In this document: piece after piece, positions 30,971-36,709 of the stretch
Layout of the letters: every line of letters begins with the position of its first letter
Numbering within the stretch: position 1 is the stretch's first letter
Assembly (NCBI GenBank): GCA_025456205.1
Contig: JALOLA010000024.1
Span: 1 to 36,709, forward strand
Length of the DNA stretch: 36,709 bases
Source of the DNA: Acidobacteriota bacterium
GTDB lineage: Bacteria; Acidobacteriota; Aminicenantia; UBA2199
Direction: 5' to 3'
The notes under the pieces: model-generated
What the model was told of the DNA's origin: nothing
Database searches by the model: none
What the model saw: the letters and a program-made list of their open reading frames with translations, nothing else
Made by a program: the position numbers and the translations under genes

Positions 30971-32062
30971 ATGTGGCGCTACGCCAATCCCGTGGCCATC
31001 CACTGGGGGGACGATTGGACCCCGCTGTTGCGCTCCCTGCTTCCCCCCGGCCAGGGGCTGCTGATCTCCCATCCGCAGTTCCAGGTCGCGTCCGCCGCGG
31101 GCCTGCTGGAGGGGGTCCCCGCCTACAGCGGCATCGAAACCAATCCGACGCCCGGCCAAGTGCAGCAGGCCATCGATGCGGCGCGACCGATCCGTCCCGA
31201 CTGGATCCTGGCCGTCGGCGGCGGCTCGGTCCTGGACACCGCGAAGATCGTCCGCCTTGCCTTGGCCTGCGGCCGATTCGACATCCGCGAGCTTCTGCAG
31301 TCGGAACCCGCCGAGGCGGGGGCACGCCTGCCGTTGCTGATCGCCGTTCCGACAACGCACGGTACGGGGGCGGAATTGACCATGTGGACCACCGTCTGGG
31401 ACCGGGAAAGCGGCCGCAAGCTTTCCCTGTCTCATCCCCGGAACTACCCGGACATCGCGGCCTATTGCCCGCCATTGACCTACGGCCTCCCTCTGTCCGT
31501 CTCCATCGCGACGACCCTCGACGCCCTGGCACATGCCCTGGAATCCCTTTGGAACCGCAACGGCAACCCGGTCTCCGATGAATTGGCCTTGGCTGCCGTA
31601 AGCTCCATTTTCACCAGCCTGGAGCTCCTGGCCGATCCGGTCCCGCCGGCGGCGCGCAAGGAGCTCCTGCGGGCTTCCATGTTCGCCGGGCTGGCGTTTG
31701 CCAACACCCGGACCGCCGCCGCCCATTCCATCTCCTATCCATTGACGTTGCGCCTGGGGATCCCTCACGGGATCGCTTGCGCCATGACCTTGCCGGCGCT
31801 ATGGCGCATCAACGCTCCGCGCATGCCGGCCAAGGCCGAGCGGCTGCGCCGGCTGCTGGGCGGCGAGGACATGTCCACGGCCCTGGAGCGCAAGCTGCAC
31901 TTCGTCTCGACCCGCGTTCCCTTCACGCTTTCCGCCTACGGGGCTGGCCCGGCCGACCTCGAGGCCCTGGCGCGCGAATCCCGTACAAAGGGGCGCATGG
32001 AGAACAATCTCGTCGAGCTGGACCAGGCGGACGTTCTTGCCATATTGGCAGCCATTCTGTGA
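30971..32062 (+). CDS. Iron-dependent alcohol dehydrogenase, likely phosphonoacetaldehyde reductase
   Basis: 363-aa group III (iron-containing) alcohol dehydrogenase. Nucleotide motif AVGGGSVLDTAKIVRLA (residues ~75-91), PTTHGTGAELTMWTTVWD, and metal ligands in TLDALAHALES, AAAHSISYPLT and GIPHGIACAMTLP. Members located beside PEP mutase and phosphonopyruvate decarboxylase reduce phosphonoacetaldehyde to 2-hydroxyethylphosphonate (HEP); this position, 3 nt after aepY, makes the same role likely here. No aminotransferase (PhnW/AepZ type) gene is in the window, so HEP rather than 2-aminoethylphosphonate is the predicted product. The enzyme family is certain, the substrate is inferred from context. 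Confidence 0.88.
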   Translation: MWRYANPVAIHWGDDWTPLLRSLLPPGQGLLISHPQFQVASAAGLLEGVPAYSGIETNPTPGQVQQAIDAARPIRPDWILAVGGGSVLDTAKIVRLALACGRFDIRELLQSEPAEAGARLPLLIAVPTTHGTGAELTMWTTVWDRESGRKLSLSHPRNYPDIAAYCPPLTYGLPLSVSIATTLDALAHALESLWNRNGNPVSDELALAAVSSIFTSLELLADPVPPAARKELLRASMFAGLAFANTRTAAAHSISYPLTLRLGIPHGIACAMTLPALWRINAPRMPAKAERLRRLLGGEDMSTALERKLHFVSTRVPFTLSAYGAGPADLEALARESRTKGRMENNLVELDQADVLAILAAIL

Positions 32063-32087
32063 ACGCGGGGGAAATCACGCACCGCTT

Positions 32088-32116
32088 TTGACATCCTCCG
32101 CCTGGGACGGTACAAT
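32088..32116 (+). promoter_or_regulatory. Promoter before the CDP-alcohol phosphatidyltransferase
   Basis: Consensus TTGACA at 32088-32093, 17-nt spacer, TACAAT at 32111-32116, 15 nt before the ATG at 32132; predicted leader ~8 nt and no Shine-Dalgarno. It could boost the last gene of the phosphonate operon independently. Confidence 0.7.
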
Positions 32117-32131
32117 GTCGCTTACGCAAAA

Positions 32132-32815
32132 ATGAACAGCAAGGATTCCTTTTACCTGGCGCAACTGAAGAAAGACCGCAAGGGCTTCTGGGCGAAATAC
32201 CTGAACCTGGAGACATGGATCAGCCGCCCACTGGCCTCCCTGCTGGTGCGCCTCGTCTTTCGCAGCAGGATCACCCCCAATCATCTCACGCTGATCGCCT
32301 TTCTCCTGGCTCTCGGCAGCACGGTCCTTTTCGCGCTGGGCACGGCCATGGGCGCTATCGGGGCCGCCGTGCTGTGCCAACTGCTGTTGATCTTCGACTG
32401 CGCCGACGGCATGCTGGCCAGGGCAAGGGGCACCTGCAGCCGCTTCGGTTCCTTCCTGGACCTTTTCCTCGACCGCATCTCCGACTTCCTTGTGATCCTC
32501 GGGATCACCATCGGCTTCTTCCGCTCCGGCGGCGGCGACAAGGATCGCTTGATCCTGGGCCTCTTCATCCTGGCGCTCTACATGCTGCAGGTCGTCCTTT
32601 ACTATATTTCCAACAGCTTTCTTGAGGCGCGGAACGGCGAAAGCGGCGAAGGGCGCGCCGTGGGCATCTTCTATATCACCGTCATGGGAATCCTGAACCG
32701 CCTCGATCTGATCCTCTATGGCCTGGCAGTCGAGGTCACAGTCAACCTGGTCTTCCGTGTCACCAGTTTCCTGCGCTCCGGCCGGAGAGCAGAAAACCGC
32801 CTGCCGATCCACTGA
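32132..32815 (+). CDS. CDP-alcohol phosphatidyltransferase, probable phosphonolipid synthase
   Basis: 227-aa integral membrane enzyme of the CDP-alcohol phosphatidyltransferase family, which joins a CMP-activated compound with an alcohol. The full signature is present: DGMLARARGTCSRFGSFLDLFLDR, i.e. D-G-x2-A-R-x8-G-x3-D-x3-D, near residues 92-114. About six membrane helices are seen; the N-terminal ~45 residues are cytosolic. Directly after a cytidylyltransferase-PEP mutase fusion, it would take CMP-hydroxyethylphosphonate (or CMP-aminoethylphosphonate) and diacylglycerol, releasing CMP and a phosphonolipid, as ethanolamine phosphotransferase does with CDP-ethanolamine. That substrate is inference from context. 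It could instead use CDP-diacylglycerol, as PgsA does. Own promoter; 69 nt after the dehydrogenase. Confidence 0.85.
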   Translation: MNSKDSFYLAQLKKDRKGFWAKYLNLETWISRPLASLLVRLVFRSRITPNHLTLIAFLLALGSTVLFALGTAMGAIGAAVLCQLLLIFDCADGMLARARGTCSRFGSFLDLFLDRISDFLVILGITIGFFRSGGGDKDRLILGLFILALYMLQVVLYYISNSFLEARNGESGEGRAVGIFYITVMGILNRLDLILYGLAVEVTVNLVFRVTSFLRSGRRAENRLPIH

Positions 32816-32836
32816 GCGGCATCCGCAGCCGGGCTA

Positions 32837-32865
32837 TTGCAATTTCCCCCGATTTCCTCTAAAAT
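32837..32865 (+). promoter_or_regulatory. Promoter of the ICMT-like gene
   Basis: TTGCAA at 32837-32842, 17-nt spacer, TAAAAT at 32860-32865. The ~35-nt leader carries AAAGGA at 32894-32899, 7 nt before the ATG at 32907. Confidence 0.65.
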
Positions 32866-32906
32866 AGCCTTTTACCGCTGTCAGTGAATCCTCCAAAGGA
32901 CATTCC

Positions 32907-33668
32907 ATGAAGGTTACAACGTCAACAGAGCTCGTATCCGCAGATGAAAAGAACATGAGCGGATTGAGGCAGATGCGAAGCGCCATCGGCGATGCCTGCT
33001 TCCGCTTCCGCGCGATCAGCGTCATCCCCGTCATCCTGTTCATCTTCTTCGTCTTCGCCCCCCTTCACGCCGGCGGCTTCGATCCGCTTCTGAGCATCCT
33101 CGGCTTCCTGATCGCCCTGGCCGGCGCCGCGACCCGCTTCGTCGCGGTGGGATTCGCCAAGCCCTTCACCTCGGGACGGGAGAACTTTCTCAAGGCCGAG
33201 AACCTCAACACCAGCGGCCTGTACGCGATCGTGCGCAACCCGCTGTACGTCGGCAATTTTCTCGTTTACAACGGGGTGCTGATCGCTTACGCCAGCCCGG
33301 CCGCCCTGGCCCTCTTCAACGCCTTTTTCATCGTCAATTACTACTTCATCATCCTTTCCGAGGAGAACTACCTCGAAAAACAGTTCGGCGAGTTGTACAA
33401 CGAATATCGCCGGGCCGTCCCCAAAGTAATCCCGCGCCCCCGCCTCTACCGCAAGTACGACCGCCCGTTCAGCTGGACCCGGGCCATATTCAAGGAAAAG
33501 AACACGACGTGCTACTGGGTGTTTTTTTTCGCGGTGGCCATGCTGATCAAGCAGTACCGGCTCAACGACGGCGCCATCGGGCATTTCTGGTGGCATGCCG
33601 CCCCGGTCCTGGCCCTGTTCGCGCTGAACATCTTCTTGACCATGATCAGGAAAGCCGATCCGGCGTAG
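32907..33668 (+). CDS. Isoprenylcysteine/phospholipid methyltransferase-like membrane protein
   Basis: 253-aa membrane protein of the ICMT/PEMT superfamily (SAM-dependent methylation at the membrane). Helices near residues 40-55, 65-82 and 120-150 surround the cofactor block NTSGLYAIVRNPLYVGNFLVYNG, followed by SEENYLEKQFGELYNEYRRAVPKVIPRP, the conserved E..L...FG..Y..Y..V.. tail. Two extra helices follow (residues ~190-250), beyond the usual ICMT ending. The substrate is unknown; bacterial members methylate lipids, isoprenoids or nothing known. Its place after the phosphonolipid genes is suggestive, but it has its own promoter and Shine-Dalgarno. It ends at the third heptad island. Confidence 0.8.
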   Translation: MKVTTSTELVSADEKNMSGLRQMRSAIGDACFRFRAISVIPVILFIFFVFAPLHAGGFDPLLSILGFLIALAGAATRFVAVGFAKPFTSGRENFLKAENLNTSGLYAIVRNPLYVGNFLVYNGVLIAYASPAALALFNAFFIVNYYFIILSEENYLEKQFGELYNEYRRAVPKVIPRPRLYRKYDRPFSWTRAIFKEKNTTCYWVFFFAVAMLIKQYRLNDGAIGHFWWHAAPVLALFALNIFLTMIRKADPA

Positions 33669-33689
33669 CTCCAGCCAAAAAGAAGCTGG

Positions 33690-33717
33690 TATACGGTACA
33701 CGGTGGACGGTTGACGG
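33690..33717 (+). repeat. Heptad array 3 outer left arm (TNNACGG x4)
   Basis: Four 7-bp units TNNACGG starting at 33690, 33697, 33704 and 33711, the inverted partner of 33910-33940. Confidence 0.9.
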
Positions 33718-33750
33718 TTGAAGAGAAGACAATAATAGAAATTGAATTTT

Positions 33751-33803
33751 AAATCACAAATTCCAAATCTCAAACAAATTCCAAGTTCCAAATTCCAATG
33801 ACC
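33751..33803 (+). repeat. Heptad array 3 inner left arm (TTCCAAN)
   Basis: AT-rich stretch with consecutive 7-bp units TTCCAAN at 33779, 33786 and 33793, and a further copy at 33761. It pairs imperfectly with 33841-33901. Confidence 0.75.
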
Positions 33804-33840
33804 CAAACAAGATCCCTTTTAAGATCCCTGTCTTCGTTTT

Positions 33841-33901
33841 GGTCATTCGGTCATTGGTGCTTGTTGCTTATTTGTGATTTGGTGCTTGGTGCTTGGAATT
33901 T
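33841..33901 (+). repeat. Heptad array 3 inner right arm (GGTGCTT)
   Basis: 7-bp units at 33849, 33856, 33863 and at 33881, 33888, 33895, consensus GGTGCTT with variants; reverse complement resembles the inner left arm. Confidence 0.75.
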
Positions 33902-33909
33902 TATTCTTA

Positions 33910-33940
33910 CCGTTTACCGTCCACCGTGCACCGTAAACCG
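33910..33940 (+). repeat. Heptad array 3 outer right arm (CCGTNNA x4)
   Basis: Four 7-bp units CCGTNNA at 33910, 33917, 33924 and 33931 plus CCG. With 33690-33717 they bracket a ~250-bp nested inverted structure between convergent genes. The 33669-33969 interval holds no gene. Confidence 0.9.
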
Positions 33941-33969
33941 AGAACAGGTGCTTCCGGCGTTGAATGAAT

Positions 33970-34995
33970 CTACACAGTATCTACTGGAGGTATGGCGGCA
34001 GCGGCGGCAGCGGATTCCGCAACCGGCGGCTTCGTCTTCATGCGCAGCATGGGCAGCAGGCCGATGACGGCCATGAGCAGGTTCAGCAGCCGCCGCAGCA
34101 GGACGACGGTGATGCCGAAGCGCAGCGGGATGCGGAAAATGGCGAAGATCGGCAGGTAGCTCATGTCGTAGATGCCGATGCCGGCCGGGATCACCGGCAC
34201 GATGTTGGCGACGATGCCCAGCATCGTGATCAGGAAGCTTTTCATGGGCGTGATGGTGCTCAGGCCCAGGAAATAGAAGCTGAAGTGCATTTCCACCGCC
34301 CAGAGCAGGATCATGGCGATGTACAGCAGGAAGACCTTCAGGAACTGCAGCCGGTGATGGGAATAGAAATCGGCGATGATGGCGTCGGCCTCGAGCAGCC
34401 GCCCGCGCTTGGCCTCCAGGTACCTGGAGCGGATGCGCAGCTTCTTCAGGGTCTCCAGCACCCAGATAAAAAGGCCCTTTTTCTGCTTGTGGAAAAAAGC
34501 GAGGATCAGCGCGGCGGTGAACCCGGTCAGCAGCAGGAAGACCAGGCGCTGGGTGGAGCCCATGCGGATGCGCCCCAGGGTGATGAACAGGCCGATGCTC
34601 ATCATCAGGATGGTGGCGATGAGCTCGATGGTCTTGTCGATCACCACCGAGGCCAGCGACTGGTTCTTCGGGACCGGGGCGAGCATCATGGCGCGGATGG
34701 CGTCGCCGCCCAGCTTGGCCGAGGGGGTGAAATGCCCCACCGCATGGCCGGCCAGCTCGGCCCAGAACAGCCTGGAGAAGGGGACGCGGCAGGTGCTGCA
34801 GCGCGACAGCACGACCTGCCAGGAGAGCGTGCGGATGCCCCAGAAAAGGACGCGCAGAAGGATGAGCACGACGATCCCGAGCGGCGACAGGCGGCTCAGG
34901 AGGCGCAGCAGCTCCTTGGGATCGGCGCGGATGATGAGGTAGATGAAGATCCCCACGCAGAGGACGGCCGTGATCTTGATTATCTTCCGCTGCAT
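33970..34995 (-). CDS. Flippase-like membrane protein (LPG-synthase TM-region family)
   Basis: 341-aa integral membrane protein of the lysylphosphatidylglycerol-synthase transmembrane/UPF0104 family (MprF N-terminal flippase-like domain). About eight helices are seen, starting with the N-terminal IIKITAVLCVGIFIYLII. Family landmarks: FWAELAGHAVGHFTPSAKLGGDAIRAMML (usual 'P.r.Ge..R' block), ASVVIDKTIELI and NIVPVIPAGIGIYDMSYLPIF near the end. The aminoacyl-transfer domain of MprF is absent, so it is a stand-alone putative lipid-translocating or lipid-carrier protein. The C-terminus is a low-complexity Ala/Pro tail. It lies 51 nt after ymdB; a 14-bp GC palindrome fills part of the gap. Substrate unknown. 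Confidence 0.85.
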   Translation of the reverse strand: MQRKIIKITAVLCVGIFIYLIIRADPKELLRLLSRLSPLGIVVLILLRVLFWGIRTLSWQVVLSRCSTCRVPFSRLFWAELAGHAVGHFTPSAKLGGDAIRAMMLAPVPKNQSLASVVIDKTIELIATILMMSIGLFITLGRIRMGSTQRLVFLLLTGFTAALILAFFHKQKKGLFIWVLETLKKLRIRSRYLEAKRGRLLEADAIIADFYSHHRLQFLKVFLLYIAMILLWAVEMHFSFYFLGLSTITPMKSFLITMLGIVANIVPVIPAGIGIYDMSYLPIFAIFRIPLRFGITVVLLRRLLNLLMAVIGLLPMLRMKTKPPVAESAAAAAAIPPVDTV

Positions 34996-35010
34996 GGTTC
35001 CTGGCCGTTC

Positions 35011-35024
35011 GCGCGGCGCCGCGC
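35011..35024. other. 14-bp GC palindrome between ymdB and flippase-like gene
   Basis: GCGCGGCGCCGCGC is a perfect palindrome in a 51-nt gap within a co-directional pair. It may form a short RNA stem, or simply reflect GC bias. Confidence 0.35.
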
Positions 35025-35046
35025 CGCGGTCGAAGCCGCGAGCCGC

Positions 35047-35862
35047 TCAGGAGAGCTGCTGGCCATAGGTCCCCTCGTAATAGCGCCGGGCTTCGATATG
35101 GAGGGCCCGGCCGCTCTTGGGGTCGACATCGACCAGGGTCATGTCCAGCACCTGGCTGCCCTGGGCCACCTCGAACTTCTGGTGCATGCCGCTGTAGAAT
35201 TTGCTGATGATCGGCTCGCGGGTCATGCCGATGACCGAGTCCAGCGAGCCGGTCATGCCCACGTCGGTCTGGTAGCCCGTCCCCTTTTCCAGGACGCGGG
35301 CATCGGCGGTCGGGACATGGGTATGCGTGCCCAGCAGGGCGCTGACCCGGCCGTCCAGGAAAAAGCCCATGGCCTGCTTCTCGGCCGTGGCTTCGGCGTG
35401 AAAATCGACCAGCACGATGGCATGGGGGTTCTTCTTGAGGAACTCGTCGATGGCCGTGAAGGGGTTGTCCACGACCGGCTCCATGAACACGCGCCCCTGC
35501 AGGCTGACGATCACCGCCACGGGGCCGGCGGCCGTCTGGTAGGCCATGGATCCGTTGCCGGGCGTCGACGCATTGAAGTTGAGCGGCTTGAGGACGCGCT
35601 TCTCGGTCTTGAGCAGATCGAGCGCCTCCTTCTTGTCCCAGATGTGGTTGCCGCCGGTCAGGACGTTGACCCCGGCCTCAAAAAGCTCATCGGCGCTGCG
35701 GCGGATGATCCCCAGTCCGCCGGCCGAGTTCTCGCCGTTGGCGATGACCACGTCGGGCTGGAACTTCTCCTTGATCAGCGGCAGCACCGCCCGGACGAAG
35801 CGGCGGCCGTAGCGGCCGACGACGTCGCCGATCAGGATGAGGCGCACCGGCTTACTTGGCAT
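35047..35862 (-). CDS. YmdB-family metallophosphoesterase (2',3'-cyclic nucleotide phosphodiesterase type)
   Basis: 271-aa calcineurin-like phosphodiesterase of the TIGR00282/YmdB family; the Bacillus enzyme hydrolyses cyclic nucleotides and influences biofilm and sporulation choices. Di-metal ligands: IGDVVGRYGR (D12), ANGENSAGGLG (N41-E44), TGGNHIWDKKE (N/H near 71), VDFHAEATAEK (H near 152) and GTHTHVPTADARVL (H-x-H). Length and motif order are as usual. It is encoded directly after RNase Y with an 11-nt overlap, the same order as ymdA(rny)-ymdB in Firmicutes, indicating linked RNA turnover and signalling functions. Confidence 0.92.
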   Translation of the reverse strand: MPSKPVRLILIGDVVGRYGRRFVRAVLPLIKEKFQPDVVIANGENSAGGLGIIRRSADELFEAGVNVLTGGNHIWDKKEALDLLKTEKRVLKPLNFNASTPGNGSMAYQTAAGPVAVIVSLQGRVFMEPVVDNPFTAIDEFLKKNPHAIVLVDFHAEATAEKQAMGFFLDGRVSALLGTHTHVPTADARVLEKGTGYQTDVGMTGSLDSVIGMTREPIISKFYSGMHQKFEVAQGSQVLDMTLVDVDPKSGRALHIEARRYYEGTYGQQLS

Positions 35863-36709
35863 ATTCGATGGCCCGGACCTCGCGGATCACCGAGACCTTG
35901 ATCTGCCCGGGGTATTCCATCTCGTCCTGGATCTTCTTGGCGATGTCCTTGCAGATCAGGAAGGTGCGATTGTCGTCGAGCTCGTTGGCGTTGATGATGA
36001 CGCGCACTTCGCGGCCGGCCTGCAGCGCATAGGCCTTGGTCACGCCGGCGAAGGACTTGCTCAGCTCCTCGAGCTTCTCCAGGCGCTTGATGTAGGTTTC
36101 CAGTATCTCGCGGCGCGCCCCGGGGCGGGCGGCGGAGATGCTGTCGGCGGCCTGGATCAGCACGGCCTCGATGGAATTGAAAGCGGTATCCATGTGGTGC
36201 GAGGCGATGGCGTCCTGCACGGCGGCCGACTCGCCGAACTTCTTGGCCAGCTCCACCGAGAGCGACGTGTGCGTGCCCTCGGTCTCGCGGTCGATGGCCT
36301 TGCCGATGTCGTGCAGCAGGCCGGCGCGCTTGCAGACGTTGACGTTGGCCCCGACCTCGCGCGCCAGCATGGCGGCGACCCAGGCCACGTCGCGGGAGTG
36401 CTCCAGCACGTTCTGGCCGAAGGAGGAGCGGAACTTGAGCTTGCCCAGGTAGAAATACAGCTCCGGGTTCAGGTCGCGGATGCCCAGCTCCAGGACGGCG
36501 GCCTCGCCCTGCTTGCGCAGGTAGTTGTCGAAGTTGCCCTTGATGCGGTCGACGATCTCCTCGATGCGCGCCGGGTGGATGCGCCCGTCGGCGATCAGCG
36601 TCTCGATGGCCTGCTTGGCCATCTCGCGGCGGATGGGGTCGAAGGAGGAGACCAGGATGGCCTCCGGCGTGTCGTCGACGATGAAGTCGACGCCGGTGGC
36701 GTTCTCCAG
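35852..36709 (-). CDS. rny: Ribonuclease Y, N-terminal part beyond window edge
   Basis: The last 285 residues of RNase Y, the membrane-anchored endoribonuclease that starts mRNA decay in many bacteria. The frame is open from the right edge: residues ENATGVDFIVDDTPEAILVS are the end of the KH RNA-binding domain, followed by SSFDPIRREMAK. The HD domain carries VLEHSRDVAWVAAMLARE, RAGLLHDIGKAID (HD metal motif) and the downstream ASHHMDTAFNSIEAVLIQAADSISAARPGARRE signature. The C-terminus PGQIKVSVIREVRAIEYAK is the usual ending. An internal ATG at 36622 is not the start. It overlaps ymdB by 11 nt. Missing here: the N-terminal membrane helix and coiled coil. Confidence 0.95.
   Translation of the reverse strand: MENATGVDFIVDDTPEAILVSSFDPIRREMAKQAIETLIADGRIHPARIEEIVDRIKGNFDNYLRKQGEAAVLELGIRDLNPELYFYLGKLKFRSSFGQNVLEHSRDVAWVAAMLAREVGANVNVCKRAGLLHDIGKAIDRETEGTHTSLSVELAKKFGESAAVQDAIASHHMDTAFNSIEAVLIQAADSISAARPGARREILETYIKRLEKLEELSKSFAGVTKAYALQAGREVRVIINANELDDNRTFLICKDIAKKIQDEMEYPGQIKVSVIREVRAIEYAK

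Noticed and set aside
29720-31768. 682-aa minus-strand open frame
   Set aside because: Antisense to the phosphonate genes; no motif and biased composition.
33690-33940. Insertion sequence or MITE
   Set aside because: No transposase and no target-site duplication seen next to the arms; heptad periodicity explains the inverted ends better. Comparison with an empty site would be needed to reopen this.

Overview
This is a very GC-rich bacterial window, densely coded, with most genes in short operons joined by 4-bp stop/start overlaps. It carries no rRNA, tRNA, CRISPR array, transposase or phage gene that I can see. A lipoprotein, a TupA-like enzyme, a WecG/TagA-type glycosyltransferase, RNase Y with YmdB, and the Dxs/IspA isoprenoid route suggest a diderm outside the Proteobacteria. 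An Acidobacteriota/Aminicenantota-like lineage would fit, but this is a guess from gene content; nothing here is a phylogenetic marker I could test.

Layout, left to right. (1) 1-7365: a minus-strand operon of formyltransferase, TupA-like ATP-grasp and a copper P-type ATPase (cut by the left edge); a CDF metal exporter; an MFS transporter with a small membrane protein. (2) 7514-8952: an unrecognised 294-aa protein coupled to a dCTP-deaminase-fold protein that appears to lack the catalytic glutamate. (3) 8961-13619: a sulfatase-fold lipoprotein on the minus strand, then a plus-strand DNA-damage pair (spore-photoproduct-lyase-like radical SAM plus UvdE) and a DUF1295 membrane protein. (4) 13910-19684, minus strand: a small conserved protein, DNA polymerase I and a fused fatty-acid kinase (FakA+FakB) in one operon, then a separate TudS/DUF1722 protein. 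(5) 19898-24072, plus strand: a surface-glycan cassette (radical SAM, alkaline-phosphatase-fold enzyme, GT2, GT26). (6) 24115-28339, minus strand: xseA-xseB-ispA-dxs. (7) 28513-32815, plus strand: a phosphonate pathway (cytidylyltransferase-PEP mutase fusion, phosphonopyruvate decarboxylase, iron alcohol dehydrogenase) followed by a CDP-alcohol phosphatidyltransferase, which together read as a route to a phosphonolipid. An isoprenylcysteine-methyltransferase-like protein follows. (8) 33970-36709, minus strand: RNase Y (cut by the right edge), YmdB and a flippase-like membrane protein.

Two genome-wide features stand out. First, three intergenic islands (13665-13900, 19739-19876, 33690-33940) are built from degenerate 7-bp repeats arranged as facing inverted arrays. 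The unit differs between islands but the period is always 7, and one unit family (CCGTNNA) occurs in two islands 20 kb apart. Second, several promoters match TTGACA-17-TATAAT and lie only 5-9 nt from the start codon, so the transcripts should be leaderless or nearly so.

The best candidate for a new system is the phosphonolipid pathway. The heptad islands and the altered dCTP-deaminase-like pair come next.
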